Part shown: piece after piece, positions 27,240 to 37,000 of the stretch
Numbering within the stretch: the stretch's first letter is position 1
Layout: each line of letters begins with the position of its first letter
Assembly (NCBI GenBank): GCA_041396585.1
Contig: JAWKYG010000009.1
Coordinates: forward strand, 135,646-199,645
Length of the DNA: 64,000 bases
Source: JAUIAI01 sp041396585
Lineage (GTDB): Bacteria > Pseudomonadota > Gammaproteobacteria > Burkholderiales > Burkholderiaceae_E
Direction: 5' to 3'
Position numbers and translations under genes: made by a program
The notes under the pieces: generated by a model
What the model saw: the letters and a program-made list of their open reading frames with translations, nothing else
What the model was told of the DNA's origin: nothing
Databases searched by the model: none

Positions 27240-28709
27240 CTATTCGAACCGATAGCGAGCGACGAGTTGCGCCTGGGCGCGTCGGTAGTCGCTCGGCGAA
27301 AGCGTTGAGCGATTGCGGGTCAGGACGATCTGCGGTTGCAGGGTCCAGTGCGCATCGAGCTCGCTTTCCAGGCCCAGCTTCAATTCGGTTTGGGTGTCAG
27401 ATCGGGTCACCCCGAACAAGGGTTCGGCGCCGTCGAAGCGGCGTTCTTCCCACTGCAGACCCAACAGGCCGCGCCAGCGACCGCCGATATCGGCGATCAG
27501 CTGCAGACGCAGCCCGGTGAAATCGAAACTGAGATTCGAAAGGCCCGCCTTCGAGACTTCACGCCCTGTGTGCACGGTGCTCAGGAAAATGCCGTCATTG
27601 ATCATCGGCACCAACTGCGCATACGAAACACCGAGCGACTGGCGCGCGGCGTTGCGAATGCCCTGGTCGGGGAAGTCGAGATCGAAACGCTGGGCGAAAC
27701 CGCCAACCTGACGCCTCGATCCGAGATCACACTGCCATTGGCCGACGACACCGGTGGCCCGGCGAAACGGGTCGGAGTCGACATTGAGGATCTGGAGCTG
27801 GCCGAGCATCTTGAATTGATGGCACTGGTGTCGATAGGCGAACCCGGTCGAGAGATCGACCTGTTCCTGATCCAGTGTATGCGCGGACGGATAGCTGTGA
27901 ACCATGGCCTTGAGGCCGGTCAGCCACTGTACGCGACCGTTGATCGGAACGATCAGTTCGACACCGCCGCCAAAGCCGATAGCAGCGCTTTCACGAGGCT
28001 GGCTCGAGGCCAGAGGAATCACCCGGGTGCCGTCGGCCAGGGGCCAGCTCTCGGCATTGCTGGCGACATTGACATTGTCGTCATGGCCGATCTCGAGCTG
28101 TAACCATGCGCGCCGCACATGGCCGGGCTGATTCGGAGCGCGACTGAGCGTATCCAGGGTGCGTGCGATGACCGCGCGCGCCTCGGCAGGAATTTCCTGC
28201 TCGGTGAGTAGCTCGAACTCCCGGCGCGCGTTTTCCTGCTCGCGAACCAGCAGCAGCGCGCGCGCCATCTCGGCCCTGGCCAGCAGATGCCCGGGGTCGT
28301 GAATCAGGACGCGTTCCAAGGCCAGCAGCGCGAGGTCGGGGTGGCCGGCTTCGATCGCCGAGATCGCGTAGAGGTAATCGAACTCGGTGTCTCCGGCATA
28401 GAGCTGGACCGATTCCGACAGCCGCTCGAATGCTGCCTCGTGGCCACCGGCATCGATCAGCGAGCGTGCCTCGCTCAGCAGCCGGCCAAGCCGGCTCACA
28501 TAGGGTTTGTCGGTCTGGGCCGAGCCAGCTTCGCTGACCTGGGCGTTGCGCCCCCAGAGCATCGGCCCTCCCAGGCCCTGCTGGGCCAGCAGTGAACCGG
28601 CCCGGGCCGCGGGCGCCAACATGAGCAGCGCGAACCCCGCGAACAACATCACCCTGGCACCGCGTTGTCGCACGCGGGTGAGACAGGCCCGGGTGCGACG
28701 GTCCGTCAT
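27240..28709 (-). CDS. Slam-like TPR / outer-membrane beta-barrel protein (candidate type XI secretion channel)
   Basis: A 489-residue exported protein. Residues 1-38 are a signal peptide ending PAARAG. About 55-175 form TPR-like helical repeats (LSESVQLYAGDTEFDYLYAI, ALLALERVLIHDPGHLLARAEMARALL). About 185-489 is an outer-membrane barrel of alternating strands ending in the C-terminal Phe-containing signature LVARYRFE. TPR plus barrel is the Slam (DUF560) architecture, whose members move cargo with TbpB-like barrels to the cell surface. The ATG overlaps the miaB stop by four bases, so it is coupled to miaB, and the likely cargo gene follows 29 bases later. Function is inferred from architecture and pairing. 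Confidence 0.75.
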   Translation of the reverse strand: MTDRRTRACLTRVRQRGARVMLFAGFALLMLAPAARAGSLLAQQGLGGPMLWGRNAQVSEAGSAQTDKPYVSRLGRLLSEARSLIDAGGHEAAFERLSESVQLYAGDTEFDYLYAISAIEAGHPDLALLALERVLIHDPGHLLARAEMARALLLVREQENARREFELLTEQEIPAEARAVIARTLDTLSRAPNQPGHVRRAWLQLEIGHDDNVNVASNAESWPLADGTRVIPLASSQPRESAAIGFGGGVELIVPINGRVQWLTGLKAMVHSYPSAHTLDQEQVDLSTGFAYRHQCHQFKMLGQLQILNVDSDPFRRATGVVGQWQCDLGSRRQVGGFAQRFDLDFPDQGIRNAARQSLGVSYAQLVPMINDGIFLSTVHTGREVSKAGLSNLSFDFTGLRLQLIADIGGRWRGLLGLQWEERRFDGAEPLFGVTRSDTQTELKLGLESELDAHWTLQPQIVLTRNRSTLSPSDYRRAQAQLVARYRFE

Positions 28710-30043
28710 CGGACCGGCTCACCCCTCAATGAGTGGGGCAGGGCTTCGGTGATGGTGAGATCGATCATGGTGCCGACCCATTGTGCCTCACCCGCAAAAT
28801 TGACGATGCGATTATTCTCGGTGCGGCCCATCAACTGCTCGGGATCGCGGCGGGCAGGGCCCTCCACCAGGACGCGTTGGCGGCTGCCGACCATGGCCTG
28901 GCTGATGCGGGCCGCATGTTCGGCCAGGCGCGCCTGCAGGTGCTGCAAGCGTGCCAGTTTGACCTCTCGCGGCGTGTCGTCGGCCAGTGCTGCTGCGGGC
29001 GTCCCGGGGCGCTCGCTATACACGAAGCTGAAGGAATTATCGAAGCCGACGGCATCGATCAAAGCCATTGTCTGTTCGAAATCGGCCTCGGTCTCACCGG
29101 GGAAACCGACGATGAAATCCGACGAAATACTCACCCGCGGGCAGGCTGCGCGCAGCCTGCGCACGATGGACTTGTATTCGAGCGCGGTGTAGCCGCGTTT
29201 CATCGCGGACAAAATTCGATCGGAGCCCGCCTGCACCGGCAAATGGACATGCGCGACCAGTTTGTCGAGCCGGCCATGGCAGGCGATCAGGCGCTCGGAG
29301 AATTCGCGCGGATGCGAAGTGGTGTAGCGGATCCGTTCGATGCCCGGGACATCGGCCACGAGTTCGAGCAGGCTGGCGAAATCGACCGCCTGATCATCAT
29401 CGTCACCGGCCTCGAACGGGGCCAGATAGGCGTTGACGTTCTGGCCGAGCAGAGTGATCTCGCGCACCCCTTGAGCCGCCAGCTCGGCGACCTCGGTGAG
29501 TACCGAGGCCAGCGGGCGAGAGATCTCTTCGCCGCGCGTATAGGGCACGACACAGAAGCTGCAGTACTTGCTGCAGCCCTCCATGATCGAGACGAACGCG
29601 CTGGGTCCCTCGCTGCGAGCGGCGGGGAGCGCGTCAAATTTCTCGATCTCAGGAAAGCGGATATCCACCTGCGCCGCTGCACCGGCGCGCCGGGCGGCGA
29701 TCATCTGCGGAAGCCGATGCAGCGTCTGCGGGCCGAACACGAGATCGACGAACGGCGCGCGGCCAATGATGGCTTCGCCTTCCTGGCTGGCCACGCAGCC
29801 ACCGACCCCGATGATCATGTCCGGGCGGTCGCGCTTGAGGGCCTTCAGGCGGCCGAGATCGGAGAACACCTTTTCCTGCGCCTTCTCGCGCACAGAGCAG
29901 GTGTTGAACAGGACGATGTCGGCTTCTTCGGGGCTCGCCGCCGGCTCGATGACCTCGGCGTCGCCCAGTATGTCGGCCATCTTGGCCGAGTCATACTCGT
30001 TCATCTGACAGCCGAAGGTCTTGATGTAGAGCTTACGGGCCAT
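28706..30043 (-). CDS. miaB: MiaB, tRNA-2-methylthio-N6-isopentenyladenosine synthase
   Basis: Radical-SAM methylthiotransferase modifying A37 of tRNAs. The ATG at 30043 has a GAGG ribosome-binding site and gives 445 residues (E. coli MiaB has 474). The UPF0004 domain comes first (YIKTFGCQMN, FNTCSVREKA, GVGGCVA, holding the three Cys of the second cluster). The radical-SAM CX3CX2C motif is EGCSKYCSFCVVPYTRG, and a TRAM domain lies at the C-terminus (about 375-440). In E. coli-like genomes it directly precedes ybeZ; here two secretion-like genes intervene. Confidence 0.97.
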   Translation of the reverse strand: MARKLYIKTFGCQMNEYDSAKMADILGDAEVIEPAASPEEADIVLFNTCSVREKAQEKVFSDLGRLKALKRDRPDMIIGVGGCVASQEGEAIIGRAPFVDLVFGPQTLHRLPQMIAARRAGAAAQVDIRFPEIEKFDALPAARSEGPSAFVSIMEGCSKYCSFCVVPYTRGEEISRPLASVLTEVAELAAQGVREITLLGQNVNAYLAPFEAGDDDDQAVDFASLLELVADVPGIERIRYTTSHPREFSERLIACHGRLDKLVAHVHLPVQAGSDRILSAMKRGYTALEYKSIVRRLRAACPRVSISSDFIVGFPGETEADFEQTMALIDAVGFDNSFSFVYSERPGTPAAALADDTPREVKLARLQHLQARLAEHAARISQAMVGSRQRVLVEGPARRDPEQLMGRTENNRIVNFAGEAQWVGTMIDLTITEALPHSLRGEPVR

Positions 30044-30172
30044 GACCTCACCAAGCCGGGCAGTTCTCGAAACTGCGGCCAGACGCCGTGCACACGATCG
30101 GCCCGGGAGCCGACACGGCACAAGTGGGTGGATCGTGCGAAGCGCGCCAGCCGTCGCGCCGCGGAAAAGAAG

Positions 30173-30249
<77 letters not shown>

Positions 30250-30285
30250 AGCGCCGGCAATGGTAGCCGCGCGACGCGGTGCTGT

Positions 30286-30314
30286 CAAAAGGCGGGGTGA
30301 AATTTTCGCCCGCC
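30286..30314 (-). terminator. Rho-independent terminator after the sensor kinase gene
   Basis: On the minus strand a GGCGGG / CCCGCC stem (30309-30314 with 30291-30296) encloses a 12-base loop and is followed by TTTTG. It sits 26 bases beyond the stop of the sensor kinase gene, as expected for the end of that operon. Confidence 0.7.
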
Positions 30315-30339
30315 GCGCGCCTCATTGGCGGCTTCCGTC

Positions 30340-31917
30340 TCAAAAGACGCCGAGGCGCTCGCGGTATTCATCGAAACGCACCACCACGCGGGTGCCCCGG
30401 CCATCGCCATGACCGCGTTCGGCTGGCCACGGGCTGCCTTCCTCGATCCGGATCCGTGCCCGGTGCAGGCCGGCGATCTCGCGCACGATCGCCAGCCCGA
30501 GGCCGCTGCCACGCGCTTCGCCCTCGTTGCTCGCAAGGCGATCGCGCACGCGGTAGAAGCGCTCGAACACCGCCTCGCGCTCGGCCGCGGGAATGCCGGG
30601 CCCGTTGTCCTCGATCTCGAGATTCACCATCGAGAGCGCACTATGGACACGCAGCGTGATGCCGCCGTGCCTGGGCGTGTAGCGGATCGCATTGGAGACC
30701 AGGTTGTTGATCAGCTCGCCAAGCAACAAGGGATTGCCGCGAATCCTGGTCGGGCGTTCGTCGGCTTCGAAGCCGATATCCAGGCCTGCTTCGATCGCCA
30801 GCGGCGCGAGCTCGGTCAGGCACTCCCGCGCCAGAGCCGAGAGATCGACGACCTCGAAGGGCACGATGCCGCCACTGTTCTCGGCCCGGGCCAGCGCCAG
30901 CAACTGATTGACCAGGTGCGACGCCCGCGCGGAGCTGCGGGCCAGCTGCTCGAGACTGCGCAGCCGTTCCTCGTCATTGCCGGCGCGGTGTGCGAGCTCT
31001 GCCTGCATCTGAATGCCGGCCAGCGGTGTCTTGATCTGGTGCGCGGCATCGGCAATGAAGCGCTTCTGTGCCTGCATCGTGCTGCCGAGCCGGTCGAGCA
31101 GATGGTTGAATGATTCGAGCAGCGGCCGGATCTCCTGCGGTGCCCGGCTGGCATCGATCGGGCTCATGTCGTCCGGGCGTCGGCCGCGAATCCGGTCGCC
31201 CAGGCCGCGAAGCGGCTGCAGGCCACGCGCCAGGCCGAACCAGACCAGTGCGGCCGCCAGTGGCAGGATGACGAACTGCGGGAAGATCACTCCGCGAATG
31301 ATCCGACTGGCGAGTTCGCGGCGCTGCTCGAAGTGCTCGGCCACCTGCACCAGCGCCGGCCGCCCCGTGAAGACGTCGTCGCGCGCGGCGACATAGGTAT
31401 AGGCGACCCGCAGGTCCGTTTCGTTGTAGGCGATGGTTCTAAACTGCACCACGCCCCGCTTGGAGGGCTCGTACTGCGTCGGCACCGGCAGCTGGGCATT
31501 GCCGAACACCGGCCGGCCGCCGCCATCGCGAACGTCATAGAGCAGATTGCGCGTTTCGCGGGCCAGCAGACCGTGGGTCGCGCCGGGAACGTGGGCGGCC
31601 CGGCGCCCGCCGGGGCCTTCGATGAACTGGATCTGCTGGCCGAGCAGAATCGCGCGCTCACGCAGGGCCTGATCGTAGGGTGCATCTGCCAGAGAGCGGG
31701 CAATAAACAAGGTGACGATGATCGATATCGGCCAGAGCAACAAAAGAGGCGCGAGCATGAAGTCGAGCACCTCCCCGAACAGGGACTGGCCCGCACGTTC
31801 GGCCGGAACCGACGTGGCATTGCCCGCGGCATCAGTCTCGACGTCGAAGGGGCTGGAACGTTCATCGGTGGCGAGAAGATCGGCCAGCGATTCGCGGATG
31901 GACAGCGGCCGGTTCAT
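30340..31917 (-). CDS. Two-component sensor histidine kinase, TctE/QseC-like
   Basis: A 525-residue inner-membrane kinase. A first membrane helix lies at about 54-74, a periplasmic sensor region of the 2CSK_N type spans about 75-208, and a second helix lies at about 210-230. A HAMP-like linker follows. The phospho-acceptor is His293 in AAHQIKTPLAG. The ATPase domain shows the N box (ELINNLVSNAIRYTP), G1 (EDNGPGIP), F box (FERFYRV) and G2 (GSGLGLAIV). It follows its response regulator by 81 bases. No tricarboxylate transporter genes are adjacent, so the signal is unknown. Confidence 0.93.
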   Translation of the reverse strand: MNRPLSIRESLADLLATDERSSPFDVETDAAGNATSVPAERAGQSLFGEVLDFMLAPLLLLWPISIIVTLFIARSLADAPYDQALRERAILLGQQIQFIEGPGGRRAAHVPGATHGLLARETRNLLYDVRDGGGRPVFGNAQLPVPTQYEPSKRGVVQFRTIAYNETDLRVAYTYVAARDDVFTGRPALVQVAEHFEQRRELASRIIRGVIFPQFVILPLAAALVWFGLARGLQPLRGLGDRIRGRRPDDMSPIDASRAPQEIRPLLESFNHLLDRLGSTMQAQKRFIADAAHQIKTPLAGIQMQAELAHRAGNDEERLRSLEQLARSSARASHLVNQLLALARAENSGGIVPFEVVDLSALARECLTELAPLAIEAGLDIGFEADERPTRIRGNPLLLGELINNLVSNAIRYTPRHGGITLRVHSALSMVNLEIEDNGPGIPAAEREAVFERFYRVRDRLASNEGEARGSGLGLAIVREIAGLHRARIRIEEGSPWPAERGHGDGRGTRVVVRFDEYRERLGVF

Positions 31918-31998
31918 CGGTATGGCCGGGCCGCCGGGTCAAGGCTTTGCGACCGACCGCAATCGCCCGGGGCCCGGGCGGGAACGATCGGCAGGCGT

Positions 31999-32679
31999 TC
32001 AGCCATTCTGTTCGGGCGGGCGCTCGAGGCAATAGCCGAGCCCGCGTACCGTGGCGATGCGAACCTCGCCGCCATCGAGTTTCTTGCGCAGGCGATGCAT
32101 GTAGACCTCGATGGCATTGGCACTGATTTCTTCGCCCCACTCGCACAGATGCTCGACGATCTGATCCTTGCTGACCAGCCGGCCCATGCGCTGGAGCAGG
32201 ATCTCGAGCAGACCGAGCTCTCGTGCCGATAACTCCACCTGATGTTCATTGAGCGTCGCCGAGCGCCCGACCTGGTCATAGACCAGATTCCCGCAACGGA
32301 TCAGCGAGCTGCCCGTACCCATGCTGCGCCGGACCAGCGCGCGTACGCGTGCCTCGAGTTCGGACAACGCAAACGGTTTGGCCAGGTAGTCGTCGGCGCC
32401 CAGGTCCAGACCGCGCACCCGCTGCTCGACCGAATCGGCGGCGGTCAGGATCATCACGGGTAGCGGATTCTCGCGCGCTCGCAAGCGCCGCAGTACCTCG
32501 AGGCCACCCATGTGCGGCAGCCCGAGATCGAGAATCAGCAGATCGAACGACTGGGTACTCAGCGCCAGATCGGCGTCCTTGCCGGAATTGACGCAGTCGA
32601 CCGCGTAACCGGAGGCGCGCAGCGAGCGCGACAGGCCGTCCACCAGCACGGCATCATCTTCGGCGATCAGGATTCGCAT
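31999..32679 (-). CDS. OmpR/PhoB-family response regulator, TctD/QseB-like
   Basis: A 226-residue transcriptional regulator. The receiver domain has the acidic pocket (AEDDAVL), phospho-acceptor Asp51 (LLILDLGLP), and the Lys in YLAKPF. The winged-helix domain (about 130-222) ends RGLGYCLE. It is encoded immediately upstream of the sensor kinase and presumably forms its partner. Confidence 0.95.
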   Translation of the reverse strand: MRILIAEDDAVLVDGLSRSLRASGYAVDCVNSGKDADLALSTQSFDLLILDLGLPHMGGLEVLRRLRARENPLPVMILTAADSVEQRVRGLDLGADDYLAKPFALSELEARVRALVRRSMGTGSSLIRCGNLVYDQVGRSATLNEHQVELSARELGLLEILLQRMGRLVSKDQIVEHLCEWGEEISANAIEVYMHRLRKKLDGGEVRIATVRGLGYCLERPPEQNG

Positions 32680-32805
32680 GTCTGTTCAGCAGCCCCGCGG
32701 GCCCCGTGTCTCTTTTCTGGTCCTGCCTGCGCGCCATGGTGTCATGGGTCGCCGGTCTTGTCCAAATCGGCCGCCCCGCACACAGGCACGGCGCCATGTC
32801 AGGCC

Positions 32806-33657
32806 TCAGGCACTTCCGAGCGCCGCATCACGCGCGGCGCGAATCGCGTCGCGGGTCTGGAGCGCCGCATGGCGTGCCGCCTCTGCATAGGCCGGGCCCG
32901 AATCCGCATACAGGATGGCGCGCGAGGAGTTGATCAACAACCCGGCGCCATCGGCCCGTCTGCCGGCTTCGACCGTGGCGGGGATATCGCCACCCTGGGC
33001 GCCGATGCCGGGCACGAGCAGCGGCATGGACGGGCAAAGTGCGCGCACCACGGCCAGTTCGTCCGGGTAGGTGGCACCCACCACCAGGCCCGTCTGTCCG
33101 TGCGGATTCCAACGCGACTGGGCCAGGTCAGCGACGTGTGCGTACAGCGGTCTGCCCGGCTCGCCGGCGTCCGGTGCCAGCGATCTGGCCTGCAGATCAT
33201 CCCCGCCGGGGTTCGAGGTGCGGCAGAGCAGAAACAGCCCGCGATCGCTCCATTCCAGCCAGGGGGTGAGCGAATCTGTGCCCATGTACGGATTCACAGT
33301 CACCGCATCGGCGCCGTAGCGCTCGAAGGCTTCCTGGGCATAGCGCTGCGCGGTGGCGCCGATATCGCCGCGCTTGGCATCGAGAATCACCGGAATACCC
33401 GGATGATGGTCATGGATATGCGCAATCAGGTTCTCGAGCTGCTGCTCGGCGCCGATGGCCGCGAAATAGGCGATCTGCGGCTTGAACGCGCACACCAGAT
33501 CCGCGCAGGCATCGACGATCTCGCGGCAGAACAGGAACACCGCATCGGTGGCCCCGCGCAGGTTTTGCGGCAGCCGCTCCGGATCGGGATCGAGGCCGAC
33601 GCACAGCATCGAGTCGGCGCTGTGCCAGCGTTGGTTCAGGGTACTGAGAAAGGTCAC
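32806..33657 (-). CDS. pyrF: PyrF, orotidine 5'-phosphate decarboxylase (type 2 family)
   Basis: Final step of UMP synthesis. The best start is a GTG at 33657 just before LSTLNQRWHSADSMLCVGLDPD, giving 283 residues; no strong ribosome-binding site is seen and no in-frame ATG fits. The catalytic motif VILDAKRGDIGATAQRYA (Lys and Asp) and the C-terminal LLVPGIGAQGGD and INSSRAILYA phosphate-binding segments are present. This longer type 2 form is typical of some proteobacteria, actinobacteria and myxobacteria. Confidence 0.93.
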   Translation of the reverse strand: MTFLSTLNQRWHSADSMLCVGLDPDPERLPQNLRGATDAVFLFCREIVDACADLVCAFKPQIAYFAAIGAEQQLENLIAHIHDHHPGIPVILDAKRGDIGATAQRYAQEAFERYGADAVTVNPYMGTDSLTPWLEWSDRGLFLLCRTSNPGGDDLQARSLAPDAGEPGRPLYAHVADLAQSRWNPHGQTGLVVGATYPDELAVVRALCPSMPLLVPGIGAQGGDIPATVEAGRRADGAGLLINSSRAILYADSGPAYAEAARHAALQTRDAIRAARDAALGSA

Positions 33658-34059
33658 GGTCGTGGCTGTATAGCTGAACCCGGATCGGGCGACACGGGTC
33701 TCGGAATATGGTTCGCCACGGATTATCGGTGATTTACGCGTTCCACATGGCGATATTCCCGATCTTTGCTCCGATGCGGTCTGCTGCGGCGCAGCAGACT
33801 GGTCTGTGAGGCGGCCGTCGATGGGGCGGTGCGCCGGTCGTCGTCCGCGCCGGCCGCCGGTGCCGGTCAGCCGGGCGCCCGTCGGCTGCGTGATTTCGGC
33901 AACGGGCCCACACATGGGAATCGCTTACGCTATCCTCTCGGGAAATCGAGCGCAGCCATACCCCGGCCAGTCGCCGATCCGACCCGCGGAACCGCCACAA
34001 GCGGCCGACCGCCATCGATTTTCATCCGTAAGACACGATCTTCACGCGGAGGACTGATC
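33658..34059 (+). other. Divergent intergenic region between pyrF and the indolepyruvate oxidoreductase gene
   Basis: About 400 bases with no credible gene. It contains a perfect hairpin of two 9-base arms (GTCTGCTGC at 33779-33787 and its complement at 33791-33799) around GGC, without a T-tract. A strong ribosome-binding site, GGAGGA, lies just before 34060. Promoters for both flanking genes must lie here, but none can be assigned with confidence. Confidence 0.5.
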
Positions 34060-37000
34060 ATGAACGCCCCTCTGGACCCGATGCTGTCGCGCGCGCTGCG
34101 CGAGGCGATCGAAACTGTCACCCTGGACGACAAATACCGGCTGGAGCGCGGTCGCGCGTTCATGTCCGGCACCCAGGCCCTGGTGCGTCTGCCCATGCTG
34201 CAGCGCGCACGTGACCAGGCCGCCGGGCTCGAAACCGCGGGCTTCATCTCCGGCTATCGCGGCTCGCCACTGGGCGGCGTGGACCAGGCGCTCTGGAAGG
34301 CGCGCGACTACCTTGCCGCGCATCGGATCGTGTTCAAGCCCGGTCTGAACGAAGACATGGCGGCGACCGCGGTCTGGGGCAGTCAGCAGGTGGCGCTCGA
34401 CCCGAACGCGCGCGTGCAGGGCGTGTTCTCGATGTGGTACGGCAAGGGTCCCGGCGTCGATCGCTGTGGCGATGTGTTCAAGCATGCCAATGCCGCGGGG
34501 AGTTCGCGCTACGGTGGCGCGCTGGTGCTGGCCGGCGATGATCACGGCGCCAAGAGCTCGACCCTGCCGCATCAGTCCGATCACATGTTCAAGGCCAGCG
34601 GCCTGCCGGTGTTCTATCCGTCGTCGGTGCAGGAGTATCTCGACCTGGGCATTCATGCCTGGGCGATGTCACGCTACTCGGGGCTGTGGGTCGCGATGAA
34701 GACGGTCACCGAGGTGGTCGAGGCATCGTCGTCGGTGATGATCGATCCCGACCGGGTGTCGGTGGTGATCCCGCAGGATTTCGAGCTGCCGCCCGATGGC
34801 CTGAATATCCGCTGGCCGGATTCACCACTCGCGCAAGAGGCGCGACTGCTCGACTACAAGTGGTATGCAGCGCTGGCCTATGTGCGTGCCAACCGGCTCA
34901 ACCGCACCGTGATCGATTCCTCGAAGGCGTGGTTCGGGATCATCACCGGTGGCAAGGCCTATCTGGACACCCGGGAAGCTCTGGCCGATCTCGGCATCGA
35001 TGCCGATACCTGCGAGCGCATCGGCATCCGCCTTTTCAAATGCGACGTGGTCTGGCCGCTGGAAGCACAGACTGTGAGCGAGTTCGCGCGGGGTCTGGGC
35101 GAGATCCTCGTGGTGGAGGAAAAGCGCCAGATTCTCGAGTATGCGCTCAAGGAAGAGCTCTACAACTGGCCGGATGCCGAGCGACCCAACATCTACGGCA
35201 AGTTCGACGAAAAAGACGGTCGTGGCGGCGAATGGGCGATGCCCATGGGCCAGTGGCTGCTGCCCGCGCATGCCGAACTCTCGCCGGCGATGATCGCACG
35301 CGCAATCGCCTCGCGTCTGCTGAATCCGGGCCGCTTCGGCTCGCGCTTCGAGCTCGATGCCGACACCCGCGCGCGGATCCAGTCGCGCCTGTCGATCCTG
35401 CAGGCCAAGGAGCGGGCGCTCGCCGAGCCGCATGCGAGCGTGGAGCGGGTGCCGACCTTCTGTGCCGGCTGTCCGCACAACACCTCGACCCATGTGCCCG
35501 AGGGCTCGCGCGCCGTGGCCGGCATCGGCTGTCACTACATGTCGATCTGGATGCCCGAGCGACGCACGTCCACGTTCACGCAGATGGGCGGCGAGGGGGT
35601 GCCCTGGATCGGCCAGGCACCGTTCACCGACACGACACACATCTTCGCCAACCTCGGCGATGGCACCTATTTCCATTCCGGTCTGCTGGCGATCCGGGCC
35701 TCGATCGCCGCCGGGGTGAACGTCACCTACAAGGTGCTCTACAACGATGCCGTGGCCATGACCGGGGGCCAGCCGATCGATGGCCAGCTCACGGTACCGA
35801 TGATCGTCGCCCAGACGATGGGCGAGGGCGCCCGCGAGGTGGTGATCGTCACCGACGAGCCGGAGAAATACGGGCGTGGCGGCATGCAGGTACCGGTGCC
35901 GGTGCATCACCGCGATGAGCTGGACGCGGTGCAGCGTCGTCTGCGCGACATCGAAGGTGTCACCGTGCTGATCTACGACCAGACCTGTGCCACCGAAAAA
36001 CGGCGGCGGCGCAAGCGCATCGTCGACGGCAAGCCCGGTTTTCCGGATCCGGCCCGGCGCGTGGTGATCAACGAGCTGGTCTGCGAGGGCTGCGGTGATT
36101 GCTCGGTGCAATCGTCGTGCGTCGCTGTGGAACCGGTCGAGACCGAGTTCGGCCGCAAGCGGCAGATCAATCAGTCGGTCTGCAACAAGGACTACTCGTG
36201 TCTGAAGGGCTTTTGCCCGAGCTTTGTCACCGTCGAGGGCGGCCAGTTGCGCAAGCCCAAGGCCAATGCGATCGATGACTCGGCCTGGCCGGAGCTGCCC
36301 GAACCCGATCGGGTTCCGATCGACGCCTCCGGCAATCCCAGTTACGGGATTCTGGTCACCGGTGTCGGCGGTACGGGCGTGGTCACGGTGGGCCAGGTGC
36401 TGGGCATGGCCGCCCATATCGAGGGCCTGGGCATCTCCGTGCTCGACATGGCAGGCCTGGCGCAAAAAGGGGGTGCGGTGTTCTCGCACGTGCAGATCGC
36501 GCGCGATCCCGACAGCCTGCATGCCACGCGCATCGCCACCGGCGAGGCCGATCTGGTGCTCGGCACCGATCTGGTGGTCAGCGCCGGCAATGAAGCCTTG
36601 TCCAAGATGCGCCCCAAGGTCACACGCATGGTGGGCAATGGTGATGTCTCACCGACATCTGCCTTCCTTCGTGACCCCGACTGGCAGTTGCCGAAGAACG
36701 ATCTGCTTCGCAATATCGTCGATGCGGCCGGCGAGCGTGATCTGGAGTTCCGTGACTTCACCCAGCTCTCGACGCGTCTGCTGGGCGATGCGATCTACAC
36801 CAATCCGATGATGATCGGCTTTGCCTGGCAGTGTGGCTGGATTCCGCTGCACCGCCATGCGATCGAGCGTGCCATCGAGCTCAACGGGGTACAGGTCGAG
36901 AACAATCTGCGCGCCTTTCTCTGGGGTCGGCGCCTGGCGCACGATACGGACGCGGTACGGCGCGCGACCACGCCGGCCCAGGTGCTCGAATTCAAGCGAC

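Noticed and set aside
30340..32679. TctD/TctE tricarboxylate regulator pair by name
   Set aside because: The kinase and regulator resemble that subgroup, but no tctCBA transporter genes are nearby, so the specific name is not supported.
34822..36522. Long open frame antisense to the indolepyruvate oxidoreductase gene (566 codons)
   Set aside because: It is opposite a well-conserved gene, has no recognisable domain or ribosome-binding site, and such shadows are common in GC-rich DNA. The same applies to 36649-38082, 6757-8343, 28733-30238, 44078-45979 and 57351-59336.
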